Shown: positions 8,098 to 17,244, counted from the stretch's first letter. The stretch is DNA of 64,000 bases from Sphingobium sp. TCM1 (GCF_001650725.1 NZ_LXVX01000039.1:373131-437130); one strand, 5' to 3'. Program-made: numbers and translations. The notes: generated by a model not told the origin, from the letters alone.

Positions 8098-9895
8098 CGC
8101 GGTAGATGCGCAGCGGCGGCGTGGCGGGCAGCCGCTCCAGCCAGTCGGGGGTCTGGTTGCGCGAAAGCCGGGTGGCAAGGCTGTCGTGGCCGCTCTGCGT
8201 GTAGAGCAGAATTTCGTTCATGCGGGCGCACATCACCAGATAGTCGGCGCCCCGGCCGGCCTTCACCCCCATCACGTCGGCGCGCGCATCGTCCGGCGCG
8301 GCGAGGAAGGCATGGGTGACGGCGTTGATGCCGATGACATTGCGATGATGACCCGTGCCCACGACCGAATGGGCCGTGTGGACCAATATGTCCGGGCCGA
8401 TGTCGAGCGGCGCGAACAGCAGCGATGGCGGCAGCGCGCGCAGCGGCGCCAGCGTGGCTGGTGAACGACAATTATCCTTCTTGATCGGCACGCTGGGTTC
8501 CGCCGATTCGGCAAGGGTGGCCCAGACGGAGGCCAGGCTGGCCGGGGTCAGCAACGCCAGCGCGACCGACATCAGCACGCGCAGCGGAGCGCTGCCCAGC
8601 GCCCGGATGCGATGGAACAGTGTGACCAGCAGCCAGACCGTGCCGGGCAGCGCGAAGACATGGGCGACGGTCATCGCGCGCATGACCATGGCGGACATGA
8701 TCAGCGCGCCCAGCAGCAATGCCGCCATGACCAGCCATTGCGTCCGTGCCTCCGCGTCCCGCGCCATCCATGCCGCCGCCGCCGTCGCACCCAGGCCGAA
8801 CAGCGAGGGCAACAGGCTGACGCCCGCGATCGACAGCGTCTGTTCCCACAGAGGCCGTCCTTCCATCACCCGCATATACCATTGTTCATAAGCCAGCGGG
8901 GTAAGCTGGTGGAAGGGACCAGCGGTCAGGCAGTCCGCGCCGAGCCATAGCAGTGCGCCGAGCGCGACCATGCCGCCGAGGGCGGGCGCCATCAGGCGCG
9001 AGACGGCATGGTCGCCGGCCGGAAAGCGGCTTCCGGCAACCACGACCAGGGCGAACAGCGCCAGCGGCCACGCATAGACGGCGGACAACCCGTCGCACTG
9101 CGACTGGACGAGCGCGGACGTTCCATGGGTGACGAGCAGCAGCAGCAGCGCGGCACCCGCGAGGGCAGCGGCATAGGCGGTCAGGCGGACGCTTTCGCGG
9201 GCGTCGATGACATGACGCAGGACGAACAGGGCGCCGAACAGGGCGGCATAGGGCAGCGACTCCGTCGAAATCTGGAGCCAGGTCGCGATCGCAAGCCCGG
9301 CGAGCAGTCCGCCCCGACCCCGCTGCGGATCGAGTGCGCCGCCCAGCGCGATCGTCGCCATCAAAATCTGCCAGCCATGATGATCGATCCGCATCGGCGT
9401 GAACTGGATCAGGATGGTCGGGGTGAGCAGCAGCAGCGCGATCACGAGCAAGGCCGGTACCGGCGTCAGCAGCAGCCGTGCGGCCCGGAACGTCGCCAGG
9501 CACAGCGCGCCGAGCGTCAGCAGTGGCACGATGGCGCAGGCGAGTATCTCGGCGAGCGGCTGCCCGACCAGCGGACGGGCAAGCAGGATGATCGCCGCGA
9601 TCGGCATGTCGACCAGGCGCGACCAGTGCATCGGGCCGCCGGTGGGCGGATTGATGCGGTGCTGGCTGATGTCGAACCAGCCCTGCCCGCCGATCCAGTC
9701 CCGCACCTGTTGCAGGCGCATGGCGTCGTCGGTGTCCATGAACATCAGCTGCGCGATTTCCGCGTGGAACACGAGCAGCATCGCGACCGCGTAGACGGCC
9801 CACATGCCGACGAGCGGCAGGAGTGGTCCGGTCGATGCCGTCAATCCGCCGCTGCGGATGGGCAGGACGGGTTCAGGAGCGAGCGAAGACGACAT
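8084..9895 (-). CDS. Large polytopic membrane protein, glycosyltransferase-C-like
   Basis: A 603-residue protein with about a dozen hydrophobic segments. A large first periplasmic loop holds an acidic motif MDTDDAMRLQQ (about residues 53-63) followed by HRINPPTGGPMHWSRLVD. An acidic DxD-like motif in the first loop and a soluble C-terminal part (after about residue 450) are the layout of GT-C glycosyltransferases and STT3/AglB-like oligosaccharyltransferases. I infer a lipid-linked sugar donor. Homologues in sphingomonad genomes often carry uninformative names. It is the third gene of an operon, overlapping the GtrA gene by 23 bp. Confidence 0.65.
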   Translation of the reverse strand: MSSSLAPEPVLPIRSGGLTASTGPLLPLVGMWAVYAVAMLLVFHAEIAQLMFMDTDDAMRLQQVRDWIGGQGWFDISQHRINPPTGGPMHWSRLVDMPIAAIILLARPLVGQPLAEILACAIVPLLTLGALCLATFRAARLLLTPVPALLVIALLLLTPTILIQFTPMRIDHHGWQILMATIALGGALDPQRGRGGLLAGLAIATWLQISTESLPYAALFGALFVLRHVIDARESVRLTAYAAALAGAALLLLLVTHGTSALVQSQCDGLSAVYAWPLALFALVVVAGSRFPAGDHAVSRLMAPALGGMVALGALLWLGADCLTAGPFHQLTPLAYEQWYMRVMEGRPLWEQTLSIAGVSLLPSLFGLGATAAAAWMARDAEARTQWLVMAALLLGALIMSAMVMRAMTVAHVFALPGTVWLLVTLFHRIRALGSAPLRVLMSVALALLTPASLASVWATLAESAEPSVPIKKDNCRSPATLAPLRALPPSLLFAPLDIGPDILVHTAHSVVGTGHHRNVIGINAVTHAFLAAPDDARADVMGVKAGRGADYLVMCARMNEILLYTQSGHDSLATRLSRNQTPDWLERLPATPPLRIYRVRKD

Positions 9896-10295
9896 GTTTG
9901 CGCACCAGATAGACGGTGGTGAAACTGACCAGCACGGCCATCGCCTTGGCCAGCGCGGCTGGCGTGCCGACGGCGCCGAGCGCCGAGACCGTGCCCACGG
10001 TCAGGGCCAGGCCGATCAGCCCGCTCAGGACGAAGCTGGCGCGCTGGCCATGGCTGGGCGGTCGGGCGCCGTCGCCGAAGACGAAGCGCACCGACAGCGA
10101 CCAATGGACCAGCAGGCCCGTGGCATAGCCCAGAAACGCAGCCCATCCGGCCGGCATCAGCCATTGCGACAAGGCCAGGAACAGGGCGGTATCGACACAC
10201 AGGGCGCCGATGCTGACGATGAGGTAGCGGGCCAGCATCAGGCGCAGGGCGAACTGGCCCAGCCGCCCCGCGATGCCGGCCGACCGGCCGACCAT
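9873..10295 (-). CDS. GtrA-family membrane protein
   Basis: A 140-residue protein with four predicted helices and the GtrA-type N-terminal half RYLIVSIGALCVDTALFLAL. GtrA-like proteins are proposed to flip polyprenyl-phosphate-linked glucose or to support cell-wall sugar attachment. The gene sits between the flavin oxidoreductase (4-bp gap) and the GT-C-like protein (23-bp overlap), which strongly suggests these three act in one surface glycosylation route. Confidence 0.85.
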   Translation of the reverse strand: MVGRSAGIAGRLGQFALRLMLARYLIVSIGALCVDTALFLALSQWLMPAGWAAFLGYATGLLVHWSLSVRFVFGDGARPPSHGQRASFVLSGLIGLALTVGTVSALGAVGTPAALAKAMAVLVSFTTVYLVRKHVVFARS

Positions 10296-10299
10296 CGGG

Positions 10300-11823
10300 T
10301 CAGGCCGCCTTCAGCCGCGACGGCACGGCGCGGACGCCGGCGAGAGCCGCTTGCGCGTCCATGTCCTGCCCTTCCTCGCCCGCTTCATGATATTCGGCAT
10401 CCTCATTGACCTGCCATACGTCGTGGACGCGCGATCCGGCGACGATGTTGCGCACGGTCAGCATCGCCGTCATCATCGCATGGTCTTGGTTGTTGTAGCG
10501 GTGCATGCCGTTGCGGCCGACCATGTGCAGCGTGGGATAGCGGGCCTCCAGTTCGGTCCGCATCGCCAGCACATTGGCGGCATAGGCGTCGTCATAGACC
10601 GGATAGGCCTTTTCCTGCCGCACCACCGCGCCGCCGACGACATCGTCGGGGTCGCACAGGCCGAGCGCGGCCATTTCCTTCTTGGCGAGGTCAACCAGAT
10701 CGGCGTCGGACGAGGACCAGAGACCGTCGCCCTCGAAGCAGAAATATTCAAGGCCCACGCAGGCGAGCGTCGGGTCCGGCACCATTTCCGGCGACCAGCT
10801 GCGGAAATTCTGGATGCGGCCGACCAGCACCTTGGGATCGTGGATATAGATCCAGTTGTCGGGGAAGATGTCCTCGCCCTTCACCATCAGCGCCACGGTC
10901 AGGAAGTCGCGATATTTGAGGTCCATCGCCTGGCCCAGGGTCGTCGGCAGCGGATGGATGCGGCCCGCCAGCTCGCGCATCGGTGCGGAACTGATGACAT
11001 GGGCGGCGTTGATGGCGATGTCGCCCTCCCGTCCCTGCGCCACGAGCCGCCAGCGGTCACTGGCCTGATCCTGCTCCAGCCGCTTGAAGCTGTGCGCCAT
11101 CAGCACCTGGTTGCCACCCTCGACCACCCGGTCGCGCGCGGCTTCCCACATCATGCCGGGGCCAAGACGGGGATAGCGGAAGCTTTCCAGCAGCGTCTTG
11201 GTTTCCATGCCGTCATTGGGCTTCCTGTTGAGCCCGAGCGAGCGCTTCAGCCCGTCCTTGACCGCACCCCAGAGCGACAGCCCCTTGATCCGCTGCGCCG
11301 CCCAGTCGGCCGACATTTCGTCACACGGCATCCCCCACACCTTTTCAGTATAGGTCTTGAAGAAGATGGAGAAGAGTTTGTGGCCGAAGGCATTGACGGT
11401 CCAGTCCTGGAAGGACTTGACGTCGCGGTTCGGGAAGAGGCGGGCCTTGGCGAAGCTCGCCATGCAGAGGGTCGAGCGCCACACGCCCAGATTCCACAGC
11501 GCCTCGAACGCGCGGAGCGGATAGCTGTAGAATTTGCCCTCATAATATATGCGGCTCATCCGCGGACGCTGGATGAAGTCGTCGGGCAATATCTCGTTCC
11601 ACAGGTCGACGACCTGCTGCGACTTGGAAAAGAATCGGTGGCCGCCAATATCGAATCGGAAGCCGTCAAGCTCCACCGTCCGGCTGATGCCGCCCACATA
11701 AACGGGATCCTTTTCGATCACCGTGACGCTATAGCCCTGTTTGGTCAGAAGATATGCGGCGGTCAGGCCAGCCGGGCCGGCCCCGATGATCGCAACATCC
11801 ACAGTCTGGTCGATACGCGGCAT
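10300..11823 (-). CDS. FAD/NAD(P)-binding oxidoreductase, protoporphyrinogen-oxidase/UGM-like
   Basis: A 507-residue flavoprotein. The N-terminal dinucleotide fold is VAIIGAGPAGLTAAYLL (about residues 9-25), followed by the acidic strand end VIEKD and a GGISRT flavin segment. FRFDIGGHRFF (about 52-62) is the motif shared with amine-oxidase-like and UDP-galactopyranose mutase-like proteins. Its position as first gene of an operon with GtrA and a GT-C-like membrane protein argues for sugar or isoprenoid-sugar modification rather than haem synthesis, but that is inference. Expression likely starts in the 235-bp spacer upstream. Confidence 0.75.
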   Translation of the reverse strand: MPRIDQTVDVAIIGAGPAGLTAAYLLTKQGYSVTVIEKDPVYVGGISRTVELDGFRFDIGGHRFFSKSQQVVDLWNEILPDDFIQRPRMSRIYYEGKFYSYPLRAFEALWNLGVWRSTLCMASFAKARLFPNRDVKSFQDWTVNAFGHKLFSIFFKTYTEKVWGMPCDEMSADWAAQRIKGLSLWGAVKDGLKRSLGLNRKPNDGMETKTLLESFRYPRLGPGMMWEAARDRVVEGGNQVLMAHSFKRLEQDQASDRWRLVAQGREGDIAINAAHVISSAPMRELAGRIHPLPTTLGQAMDLKYRDFLTVALMVKGEDIFPDNWIYIHDPKVLVGRIQNFRSWSPEMVPDPTLACVGLEYFCFEGDGLWSSSDADLVDLAKKEMAALGLCDPDDVVGGAVVRQEKAYPVYDDAYAANVLAMRTELEARYPTLHMVGRNGMHRYNNQDHAMMTAMLTVRNIVAGSRVHDVWQVNEDAEYHEAGEEGQDMDAQAALAGVRAVPSRLKAA

Positions 11824-11928
11824 GGCAACTTCTTCCCCCGGATGGTCCGTCGTGCCGCCCGGAGTGAAGGAAATCCTCTAAGGACTGGTTAATGGCCGGT
11901 AAGGACAATCCTTGGCCGGCAGCAGAAA

Positions 11929-11956
11929 GGGCCGCTCCACCATGGTGGAGCGGCCC
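11929..11956 (-). terminator. Perfect 28-nt palindrome, probable terminator of the urcA-like gene
   Basis: A fully self-complementary 28-nt sequence centred on CCATGG. On the minus strand it is followed by TTTCT, so it can act as an intrinsic terminator about 100 nt after the urcA-like gene. It also lies about 105 nt upstream of the oxidoreductase start, so a leader or operator role is not excluded. Confidence 0.6.
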
Positions 11957-12058
11957 CCGGCAGTCCCCTTCGTGCGGGGAACGCGTCCGCGATCGGACGG
12001 GTCGGCCCTGTCGGGCCAGGCCGAATCGCGGAGAAACGGGCGGCGATCAGTTCGCGGA

Positions 12059-12391
12059 TCAGCCCTGGCGCTGCGCCAGTGCGTTCAGGTCGCTGCGCGC
12101 GCCCTCGATCGCGGTGCCGAAGCAGTTGCGATAATCCTCCGTCACCGGCAGGATCGAGCCGTTCACGAAGCCGCACACCTGCTTGGACGCGCGGACCAGC
12201 CGATAGTCGGCGCGGCGCAGACCGCTGGAACTGGCAAGGTTGAGGTCGGCCACGGACACGGCGATGGAGCGGGTTTCAGCGCCGGTATTGCCGTCGACGA
12301 TCACATCCATGTCGTTGCTGCCGGCGCTCGCCATGCCGGGCAGCGCAAGGGCAAGCGAGGCGGCCAGAGCCACCAGCGTTTTTCTGGTCAT
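12059..12391 (-). CDS. UrcA-family secreted protein
   Basis: A 110-residue protein with a clean Sec signal peptide (MTRKTLVALAASLALALPG to MASA). The small mature domain fits the UrcA family: RSIAVSVADLNLASSSGLRR, then a V-R-A-S-K-Q-V-C segment and a second cysteine in YRNC (Cys73 and Cys90 probably form a disulfide). UrcA proteins are conserved but functionally uncharacterised periplasmic proteins of sphingomonads and relatives. The ATG at 12391 follows a good site (GACAGGAGACTTGG). An inverted repeat lies 39-53 bases upstream. Confidence 0.85.
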   Translation of the reverse strand: MTRKTLVALAASLALALPGMASAGSNDMDVIVDGNTGAETRSIAVSVADLNLASSSGLRRADYRLVRASKQVCGFVNGSILPVTEDYRNCFGTAIEGARSDLNALAQRQG

Positions 12392-12429
12392 CCAAGTCTC
12401 CTGTCGAACGAGTTTCTCTGTCTTCCGCC

Positions 12430-12444
12430 CCACGTCTGACGTGG
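12430..12444 (-). promoter_or_regulatory. Inverted repeat upstream of the urcA-like gene
   Basis: CCACGTC-T-GACGTGG is a perfect 7-bp inverted repeat with a one-base spacer, 39-53 bases before the ATG. A protein-binding operator is likelier than a hairpin, since a 1-nt loop cannot form. An AT-rich TTATTTAGA lies just upstream on the minus strand and could be a -10 region. Confidence 0.5.
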
Positions 12445-12493
12445 AAGTAGGGTCTCGCTCTAAATAAGCGCACAGGCCGTTCTTGAAAAGAGG

Positions 12494-12513
12494 CCACTTG
12501 ATAAAAAGTGGCG
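12494..12513 (-). terminator. Intrinsic terminator after purH
   Basis: A 7-bp stem (GCCACTT/AAGTGGC) with a six-base loop is followed on the minus strand by CTCTTTTC. A second, stronger 12-bp stem (12530-12541 with 12549-12560) lies just before it, without a T-run. Confidence 0.6.
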
Positions 12514-12623
12514 GTTTTCCGCGATTTTGCGGGTGCGAAGACGGCGCCTTCGCACCCGCGTCAAGAGTGTGGATGCCGCATGGGCCGGGATGTCGGCCGG
12601 ATGCGCCAAACAGGACAAGGGCT

Positions 12624-14213
12624 TCAGTGGCGGAAGTGGCGCATCCCGGTGAAGACCATGGCGAGGCCGGCATCGTCGGCGGCGGCGATCACTTCATCGT
12701 CGCGGATCGAGCCGCCCGGCTGGATCACCGCCGTCGCGCCGGCCTCCACCGCCGCCAGCAGGCCGTCAGCGAAGGGGAAGAAGGCGTCGGAGGCGACCGC
12801 CGATCCGATCGTGCGCGGGGTGGACCAGCCGGCCTTTTCGGCGGCGTCCTTCGCCTTCCACGCGGCGATGCGCGCGGATTCGAGGCGGTTCATCTGGCCC
12901 GCGCCGACGCCTGCGGTGCTGCCGTCCCTGGCATAGACGATGGCGTTCGACTTCACATGCTTGGCGACGGTCCAGGCGAAGAGGCAGTCCTTCAGCTCCT
13001 GATCGGTCGGGGCGCGCTTCGTAACGACCTTGAGCGCGTCACGGTCGACCTGGCCATTGTCGCGGCTCTGGACCAGCAGGCCGCCGGCGATGCTCTTGAT
13101 CTGAAGGCCGGGGCGCGCCGGATCGGGCAGGTCGCCGGTCAGCAGCAGACGGAGATTCTTCTTCTTCGCGAAGATCGCCCTGGCTTCCTCATTGGCGTCG
13201 GGCGCGGCGACGACTTCGGTGAAGATGCCGCTGATCGCTTCGGCGGTCGGGCCGTCGAGCGGGCGGTTGACGGCGATGATGCCGCCGAAGGCCGACACGC
13301 TGTCGCAGGCGAGCGCGGCCTCATAGGCCTCGATCAGCGTGTCGCCGGTGGCGACGCCGCAGGGATTGGCGTGCTTGACGATCACCACGGTCGGCGGACC
13401 GTCGCGAAACTCGCTGACCAGCTCCAGCGCGGCGTCGGCGTCGTTATAATTGTTGTAGGAGAGTTCCTTGCCCTGGATCTGCTCGGCCTGGGCGATGCCG
13501 TTGGCGGTCGGCCCGACCGGCAGGTAGAGCGCGGCCGACTGGTGAGGATTTTCGCCATAGCGCAGGGTTGCGCCGAGCTTGCTCGACACGGCGAGCGTCT
13601 CGGGGAACATGACGCCCTGATCGGCGAAGGCGAACCAGCTGGCGATCATCGAATCATAGGCGGCGGTGGCCGCATAGGCTTTCGCGGCCAGCATCCGGCG
13701 GAAGTCGTAGCTGGTGGCACCGCCCTTTTCGTCCATTTCCGCTATCAGGCGGGCATAGTCCGCCGGATCGGTGACGATCGCGACGCTTTCGTGATTCTTC
13801 GCGGCGGAGCGGACCATGGACGGGCCGCCAATGTCGATATTCTCGATGATCTCGTCGCGGTCCGCACCTTTCGCGACCGTGGCGGCGAAGGGATAGAGAT
13901 TGACGACGACCAGGTCGATCGCACCGATAGCGTGCGCCTCCATCGCGGCGACATGCTCCGGGTTGTTCCGCACCGCCAGCAGGCCGCCATGGACCTTGGG
14001 ATGCAGCGTCTTGACGCGACCATCCATCATTTCGGGGAAACCGGTGAGGTCGGAGATGTCCTTGACCTCCAGACCCGCGTCGCGCAGCGCCTTCGCGGTG
14101 CCGCCGGTCGACACCAGTTCGACGCCATGCCTGCCCAGCGCCTGGCCCAGTTCGATAAGGCCCGCCTTGTCGGAGACGGACAGGAGGGCGCGCTTGATGG
14201 TGACGTCGGACAT
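12624..14213 (-). CDS. purH: Bifunctional AICAR transformylase / IMP cyclohydrolase
   Basis: A 529-residue protein catalysing the last two steps of de novo IMP synthesis. The N-terminal MGS-type cyclohydrolase domain (about 1-150) shows ALLSVSDKAGLIELGQAL, TGFPEMMDGRVKTLHPKVHG and VNLYPF. The C-terminal transformylase domain carries LRYGENPHQ (about residue 215) and the catalytic Lys-His pair in VKHANPCGV. Length and motif order match the family. The gene is divergent from nadD with a 142-bp spacer. Confidence 0.97.
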   Translation of the reverse strand: MSDVTIKRALLSVSDKAGLIELGQALGRHGVELVSTGGTAKALRDAGLEVKDISDLTGFPEMMDGRVKTLHPKVHGGLLAVRNNPEHVAAMEAHAIGAIDLVVVNLYPFAATVAKGADRDEIIENIDIGGPSMVRSAAKNHESVAIVTDPADYARLIAEMDEKGGATSYDFRRMLAAKAYAATAAYDSMIASWFAFADQGVMFPETLAVSSKLGATLRYGENPHQSAALYLPVGPTANGIAQAEQIQGKELSYNNYNDADAALELVSEFRDGPPTVVIVKHANPCGVATGDTLIEAYEAALACDSVSAFGGIIAVNRPLDGPTAEAISGIFTEVVAAPDANEEARAIFAKKKNLRLLLTGDLPDPARPGLQIKSIAGGLLVQSRDNGQVDRDALKVVTKRAPTDQELKDCLFAWTVAKHVKSNAIVYARDGSTAGVGAGQMNRLESARIAAWKAKDAAEKAGWSTPRTIGSAVASDAFFPFADGLLAAVEAGATAVIQPGGSIRDDEVIAAADDAGLAMVFTGMRHFRH

Positions 14214-14355
14214 GGCAAGGACTTTCTACAGGCAAGGGCGGGACGCGTTCGCGCCGCCCCTTAGTCCCGACCGGGGAAAAAATACAGCCCCGAGCGCCGT
14301 CGCGCCCGCGGGCAATGCCATTGCCGCCTTGCCCCCGCACTGGCATGGGGTGGCC

Positions 14356-14985
14356 ATGAGACGCATCGGCCTGCTCGGCGGTTCCTTCAATCCGGCGCAT
14401 GGAGGGCATCGCGCCATTTCCCTGTTCGCGCACCAGGCCCTGGGGCTGGACGAGGTCTGGTGGCTGGTGTCGCCGGGCAATCCGCTCAAGCCCGCCAAGG
14501 GCATGGCGCCGCTCCCCGCCCGCGTCGCCCGCGCGCAACGGGTCGCGCGCCGCGCGCCGATTCGCGCCACCGCGATCGAGCGTCCGTTGCGCACCCGCTA
14601 CACGATCGACACGCTGCGCGCGCTGGTCCGCCGCTACCCGCGCCATCGCTTCATCTGGCTGATGGGCGCGGACAATCTGGCCCAGTTCGGCCAATGGAAG
14701 GACTGGCGCGGCATTGCGCGGCAGATGCCCATTGCCGTGGTCGCCCGTCCCGGCTATGATGACGTTGCCCGTGGCTCTGCGGCCATGAGCTGGCTGCGGC
14801 GCTTCGTCCGGCCCGCGCGCCAGAGTGCAGAATGGACGAATTGGAGAGTGCCGGCGCTCGTGCTATTGCGCTTTTGCCCTGATCCAAGATCGGCGACCCT
14901 GCTGCGGCAGGCGGACCCCCTCTGGCATCGCGAATATGAAGCAACGCGTGTGCGCGATCCGCTCACGCGCCGGTATATCGTCTAG
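14356..14985 (+). CDS. nadD: Nicotinate-nucleotide adenylyltransferase
   Basis: A 209-residue nucleotidyltransferase that adenylates nicotinate mononucleotide in NAD synthesis. The N-terminus IGLLGGSFNPAHGGHR carries the conserved GGxFxPxHxGH signature, and the substrate motif WLMGADNLAQF appears at about residues 101-111. The start at 14356 puts the nucleotide-binding strand at the N-terminus as usual; the longer upstream frame is an overlap with the purH region. It heads a conserved cluster nadD-rsfS-rlmH-envC-ctpA. Confidence 0.95.
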   Translation: MRRIGLLGGSFNPAHGGHRAISLFAHQALGLDEVWWLVSPGNPLKPAKGMAPLPARVARAQRVARRAPIRATAIERPLRTRYTIDTLRALVRRYPRHRFIWLMGADNLAQFGQWKDWRGIARQMPIAVVARPGYDDVARGSAAMSWLRRFVRPARQSAEWTNWRVPALVLLRFCPDPRSATLLRQADPLWHREYEATRVRDPLTRRYIV

Positions 14986-14997
14986 ATTGGAGTTTTT

Positions 14998-15387
14998 TTG
15001 ACCAGACCCGCCCCTGCCAACGATACGGCGCCCAGCGCCGATTCCGTGGCCGCCCTGCACGCCCTTGTCATGCAGTCGCTCGACGACGACCAGGCGCAGG
15101 AAACCATCTCCATCCCCCTGGAAGGCAAGAGCAGCATCGCCGATCACATGGTTATCGCGAGCGGCCGCTCGTCGCGCCAGGTCGCGGCGATGGCCCAGCA
15201 TCTCGCCGAGAGGATCAAGAAGGAAACGGGCCGATCCGCGCGGGTCGAGGGCCTGCCGGTCGCCGACTGGGTGCTGATCGACGCGGGCGACGTGATCGTC
15301 CATCTGTTCAAGCCGGAAGTGCGCAGCTTCTACAATCTGGAACGGATGTGGGGCTTCGTCGACACGCCGGTCGCGGGCACCGCCTGA
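14998..15387 (+). CDS. rsfS: Ribosomal silencing factor RsfS
   Basis: A 129-residue RsfS/Iojap protein that binds large-subunit protein L14 and blocks subunit joining in starvation. The typical segments are DDDQAQETISIPLEGKSSIA, DHMVIASGRSSRQVAAMA and the C-terminal GDVIVHLFKPEVRSFYNLE. The start is TTG at 14998, supported by GGAG at 14989-14992 five bases upstream and by the lack of a usable ATG before the conserved domain. It lies 12 bp after nadD, in the usual order. Confidence 0.93.
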   Translation: MTRPAPANDTAPSADSVAALHALVMQSLDDDQAQETISIPLEGKSSIADHMVIASGRSSRQVAAMAQHLAERIKKETGRSARVEGLPVADWVLIDAGDVIVHLFKPEVRSFYNLERMWGFVDTPVAGTA

Positions 15388-15430
15388 CGCGCCCTTCGAC
15401 AGGCGCGCGATGAAAGGCTAGGGAGCAGCC

Positions 15431-15853
15431 ATGCTGCTCCACATCATCGCGCGCGGAAAGATCGGGCGTTCCCCCGAAGCGGATCTGGTCGACCGTTACG
15501 TCAAGCGGCTGACCATGCCGCACAAGATCACCGAAATGCCTGACCGGGGCGGCAAATTGCCTCCCGTCGGTCCCGGCACAGTCACGGTCATGCTGGACGA
15601 GAAGGGCAAGCAGCTTGGCTCCATGGACTTTGCCCGGCGAATCGAGGGCTGGCGCGACGCGGGCACGCGGGAATGCCGCTTCCTGATCGGGGCCGCGGAC
15701 GGGTTCGGCGACGCCGAGCGGGCGAGCGCGGACCTGCTGGTCGCCTTCGGCGCGATGACCTGGCCGCACATGATGGCGCGCGCGATGCTGGCCGAGCAGC
15801 TTTGGCGCGCCTGTTCGATCCTCGCAAACCACCCCTATCATCGCGAAGGGTAG
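15431..15853 (+). CDS. rlmH: 23S rRNA pseudouridine-1915 N3-methyltransferase RlmH
   Basis: A 140-residue SPOUT methyltransferase. The C-terminal knot region has FLIGAADGFG (SAM-binding) and TWPHMMARAMLAEQLWRA followed by HPYHR at the extreme end, as in all RlmH proteins. It methylates pseudouridine 1915 in 23S rRNA helix 69 on assembled 70S ribosomes. The gene is 43 bp after rsfS, and the ATG has a GGGAGCAGCC site. Confidence 0.95.
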   Translation: MLLHIIARGKIGRSPEADLVDRYVKRLTMPHKITEMPDRGGKLPPVGPGTVTVMLDEKGKQLGSMDFARRIEGWRDAGTRECRFLIGAADGFGDAERASADLLVAFGAMTWPHMMARAMLAEQLWRACSILANHPYHREG

Positions 15854-15904
15854 AACCCGGCCGGATTTCCGCCTAGTCAGGGACGACAAGGGTCGGGACA
15901 ACGG

Positions 15905-17140
15905 GTGAAGCGCAGCATCCTCATCGCAGGCGGACTGGCGGGCTTGTCGGCCTTCGCAGCCACGCGCCTGCCCGCCGCCGACGACAGCGCCATCATCCTG
16001 CCGGGCACCGCCGGCACGACCCTGGCGCAGGAGCAGCAGGCGCTCCGGGCCGCCCGCCGCCAGTCGGACGAGGCCCGCGACCGCTCCGCCCGCCTCGACC
16101 AGCAGGCGGCCACCGCCCGCGACGAGGCCGAGCAGGCGCGCCGCCGCGCCGCCGCCGTCGCCGCCCGCATCCAGCAGGCGGAGGCCGACATCCAGGCCGC
16201 GCAGGCCCGCATCGCCATCATCGCGCGGATGCAGCGCGCCCAGGCCGCCCGGCTCGCGACCAGGCAGGAGCCGATCGTCCGCCTGACCGCGGCGCTCCAG
16301 ATGATGGCGCGCCGCCCGCTGGGACTGGCGCTGGTCCAGCCCGGATCGGTCGGCGACGCGGTCCACATGCGCGCGGTGCTGGGCCAGATCCTGCCCGTCA
16401 TCCAGCAGCGCACCGCCGGCCTGCGCGCCGAACTGGAGAAGAGCCGGGCGCTCCGCGCCACGGCGCAGCAGGCCGCGGACGCCCTGACGCAGGCGCAGAG
16501 CGACCGCAGGCAGCAGCAGACCGCGCTTGCCGCGCTGGAGGCGCAGAAGCGCATCGCCGCCCGCGACTATCGCGCCAATGCGGGACTGGAAAGCGAACGC
16601 GCGCTGGCGCTGGGCGAACGCGCCCGCGACATTGTCGACCTGATGAACCGGCTGGAGGATGCGGGCGACCTGCGCGACCGGCTGGCCGCCCTGTCCGGCC
16701 CGCTGCTGCGCCCCGCCCGCCCCGACCGGGCGGGCGCCGCGCCGCCGGAACGCACCGCGTCGGCCGGCGGCCCGCCCCCCTATCGCCTGCCGGTGATCGG
16801 CCAGCTCGTCACCGGCATGGGCGAGGTCAATGACGGCGGGGTCCGATCACGCGGCCTGACGCTGGTGACGCAGCCCGGCGCGCAGGCGATCGCCCCCACA
16901 GCCGGCCGCGTCGCCTTCGCCGGTCCCTATCGCGACTATGGCCAGATCCTCATCATCGACCATGGCCAGGGCTGGACCACGCTCATCACCGGCCTGCACC
17001 GCGTCACCGCGCAGGTCGGCGACAGCGTGCGCCAAGGCGAACCCGTCGGCGTCACCGGCGCGGAACGGCCCAACATCACCGTGGAACTGCGCCGCAACGG
17101 GCGGCCGGTGGACATCGTGCCGCTGGTGGGGCTGGGTTAA
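15905..17140 (+). CDS. Murein hydrolase activator EnvC-like protein
   Basis: A 411-residue periplasmic protein. A short signal-like N-terminus is followed by a long Ala/Gln/Arg-rich coiled coil (about residues 35-240) and a LytM/M23 domain (about 295-405). The LytM zinc ligands are degenerate (SRGLTLVTQ where HxGxD would be; GLHRV instead of an HxH), as in EnvC activators of AmiA/AmiB-type amidases, so it should activate rather than cut peptidoglycan. The start is GTG at 15905. Its position between rlmH and ctpA is conserved in Alphaproteobacteria. Confidence 0.85.
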   Translation: MKRSILIAGGLAGLSAFAATRLPAADDSAIILPGTAGTTLAQEQQALRAARRQSDEARDRSARLDQQAATARDEAEQARRRAAAVAARIQQAEADIQAAQARIAIIARMQRAQAARLATRQEPIVRLTAALQMMARRPLGLALVQPGSVGDAVHMRAVLGQILPVIQQRTAGLRAELEKSRALRATAQQAADALTQAQSDRRQQQTALAALEAQKRIAARDYRANAGLESERALALGERARDIVDLMNRLEDAGDLRDRLAALSGPLLRPARPDRAGAAPPERTASAGGPPPYRLPVIGQLVTGMGEVNDGGVRSRGLTLVTQPGAQAIAPTAGRVAFAGPYRDYGQILIIDHGQGWTTLITGLHRVTAQVGDSVRQGEPVGVTGAERPNITVELRRNGRPVDIVPLVGLG

Positions 17141-17244
17141 CCCGACGCTCATCGACGCTGCGCGATGGTCCATCGAAGCGCGCTTTTGCGTCGGGACGCG
17201 AATCGGCTTATGGTGGGTCGCAGATGCCGGAATCAAGGACAGCC

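Noticed and set aside
15905..17140. Active M23 endopeptidase
   Set aside because: The HxGxD and HxH zinc ligands are missing, so the protein is better called an EnvC-type amidase activator.
17141..17195. CCCGACGC/GCGTCGGG long stem after the envC-like gene as a terminator
   Set aside because: The arms are 39 bases apart with no T-run, and the next gene follows closely; a terminator there is not well supported.
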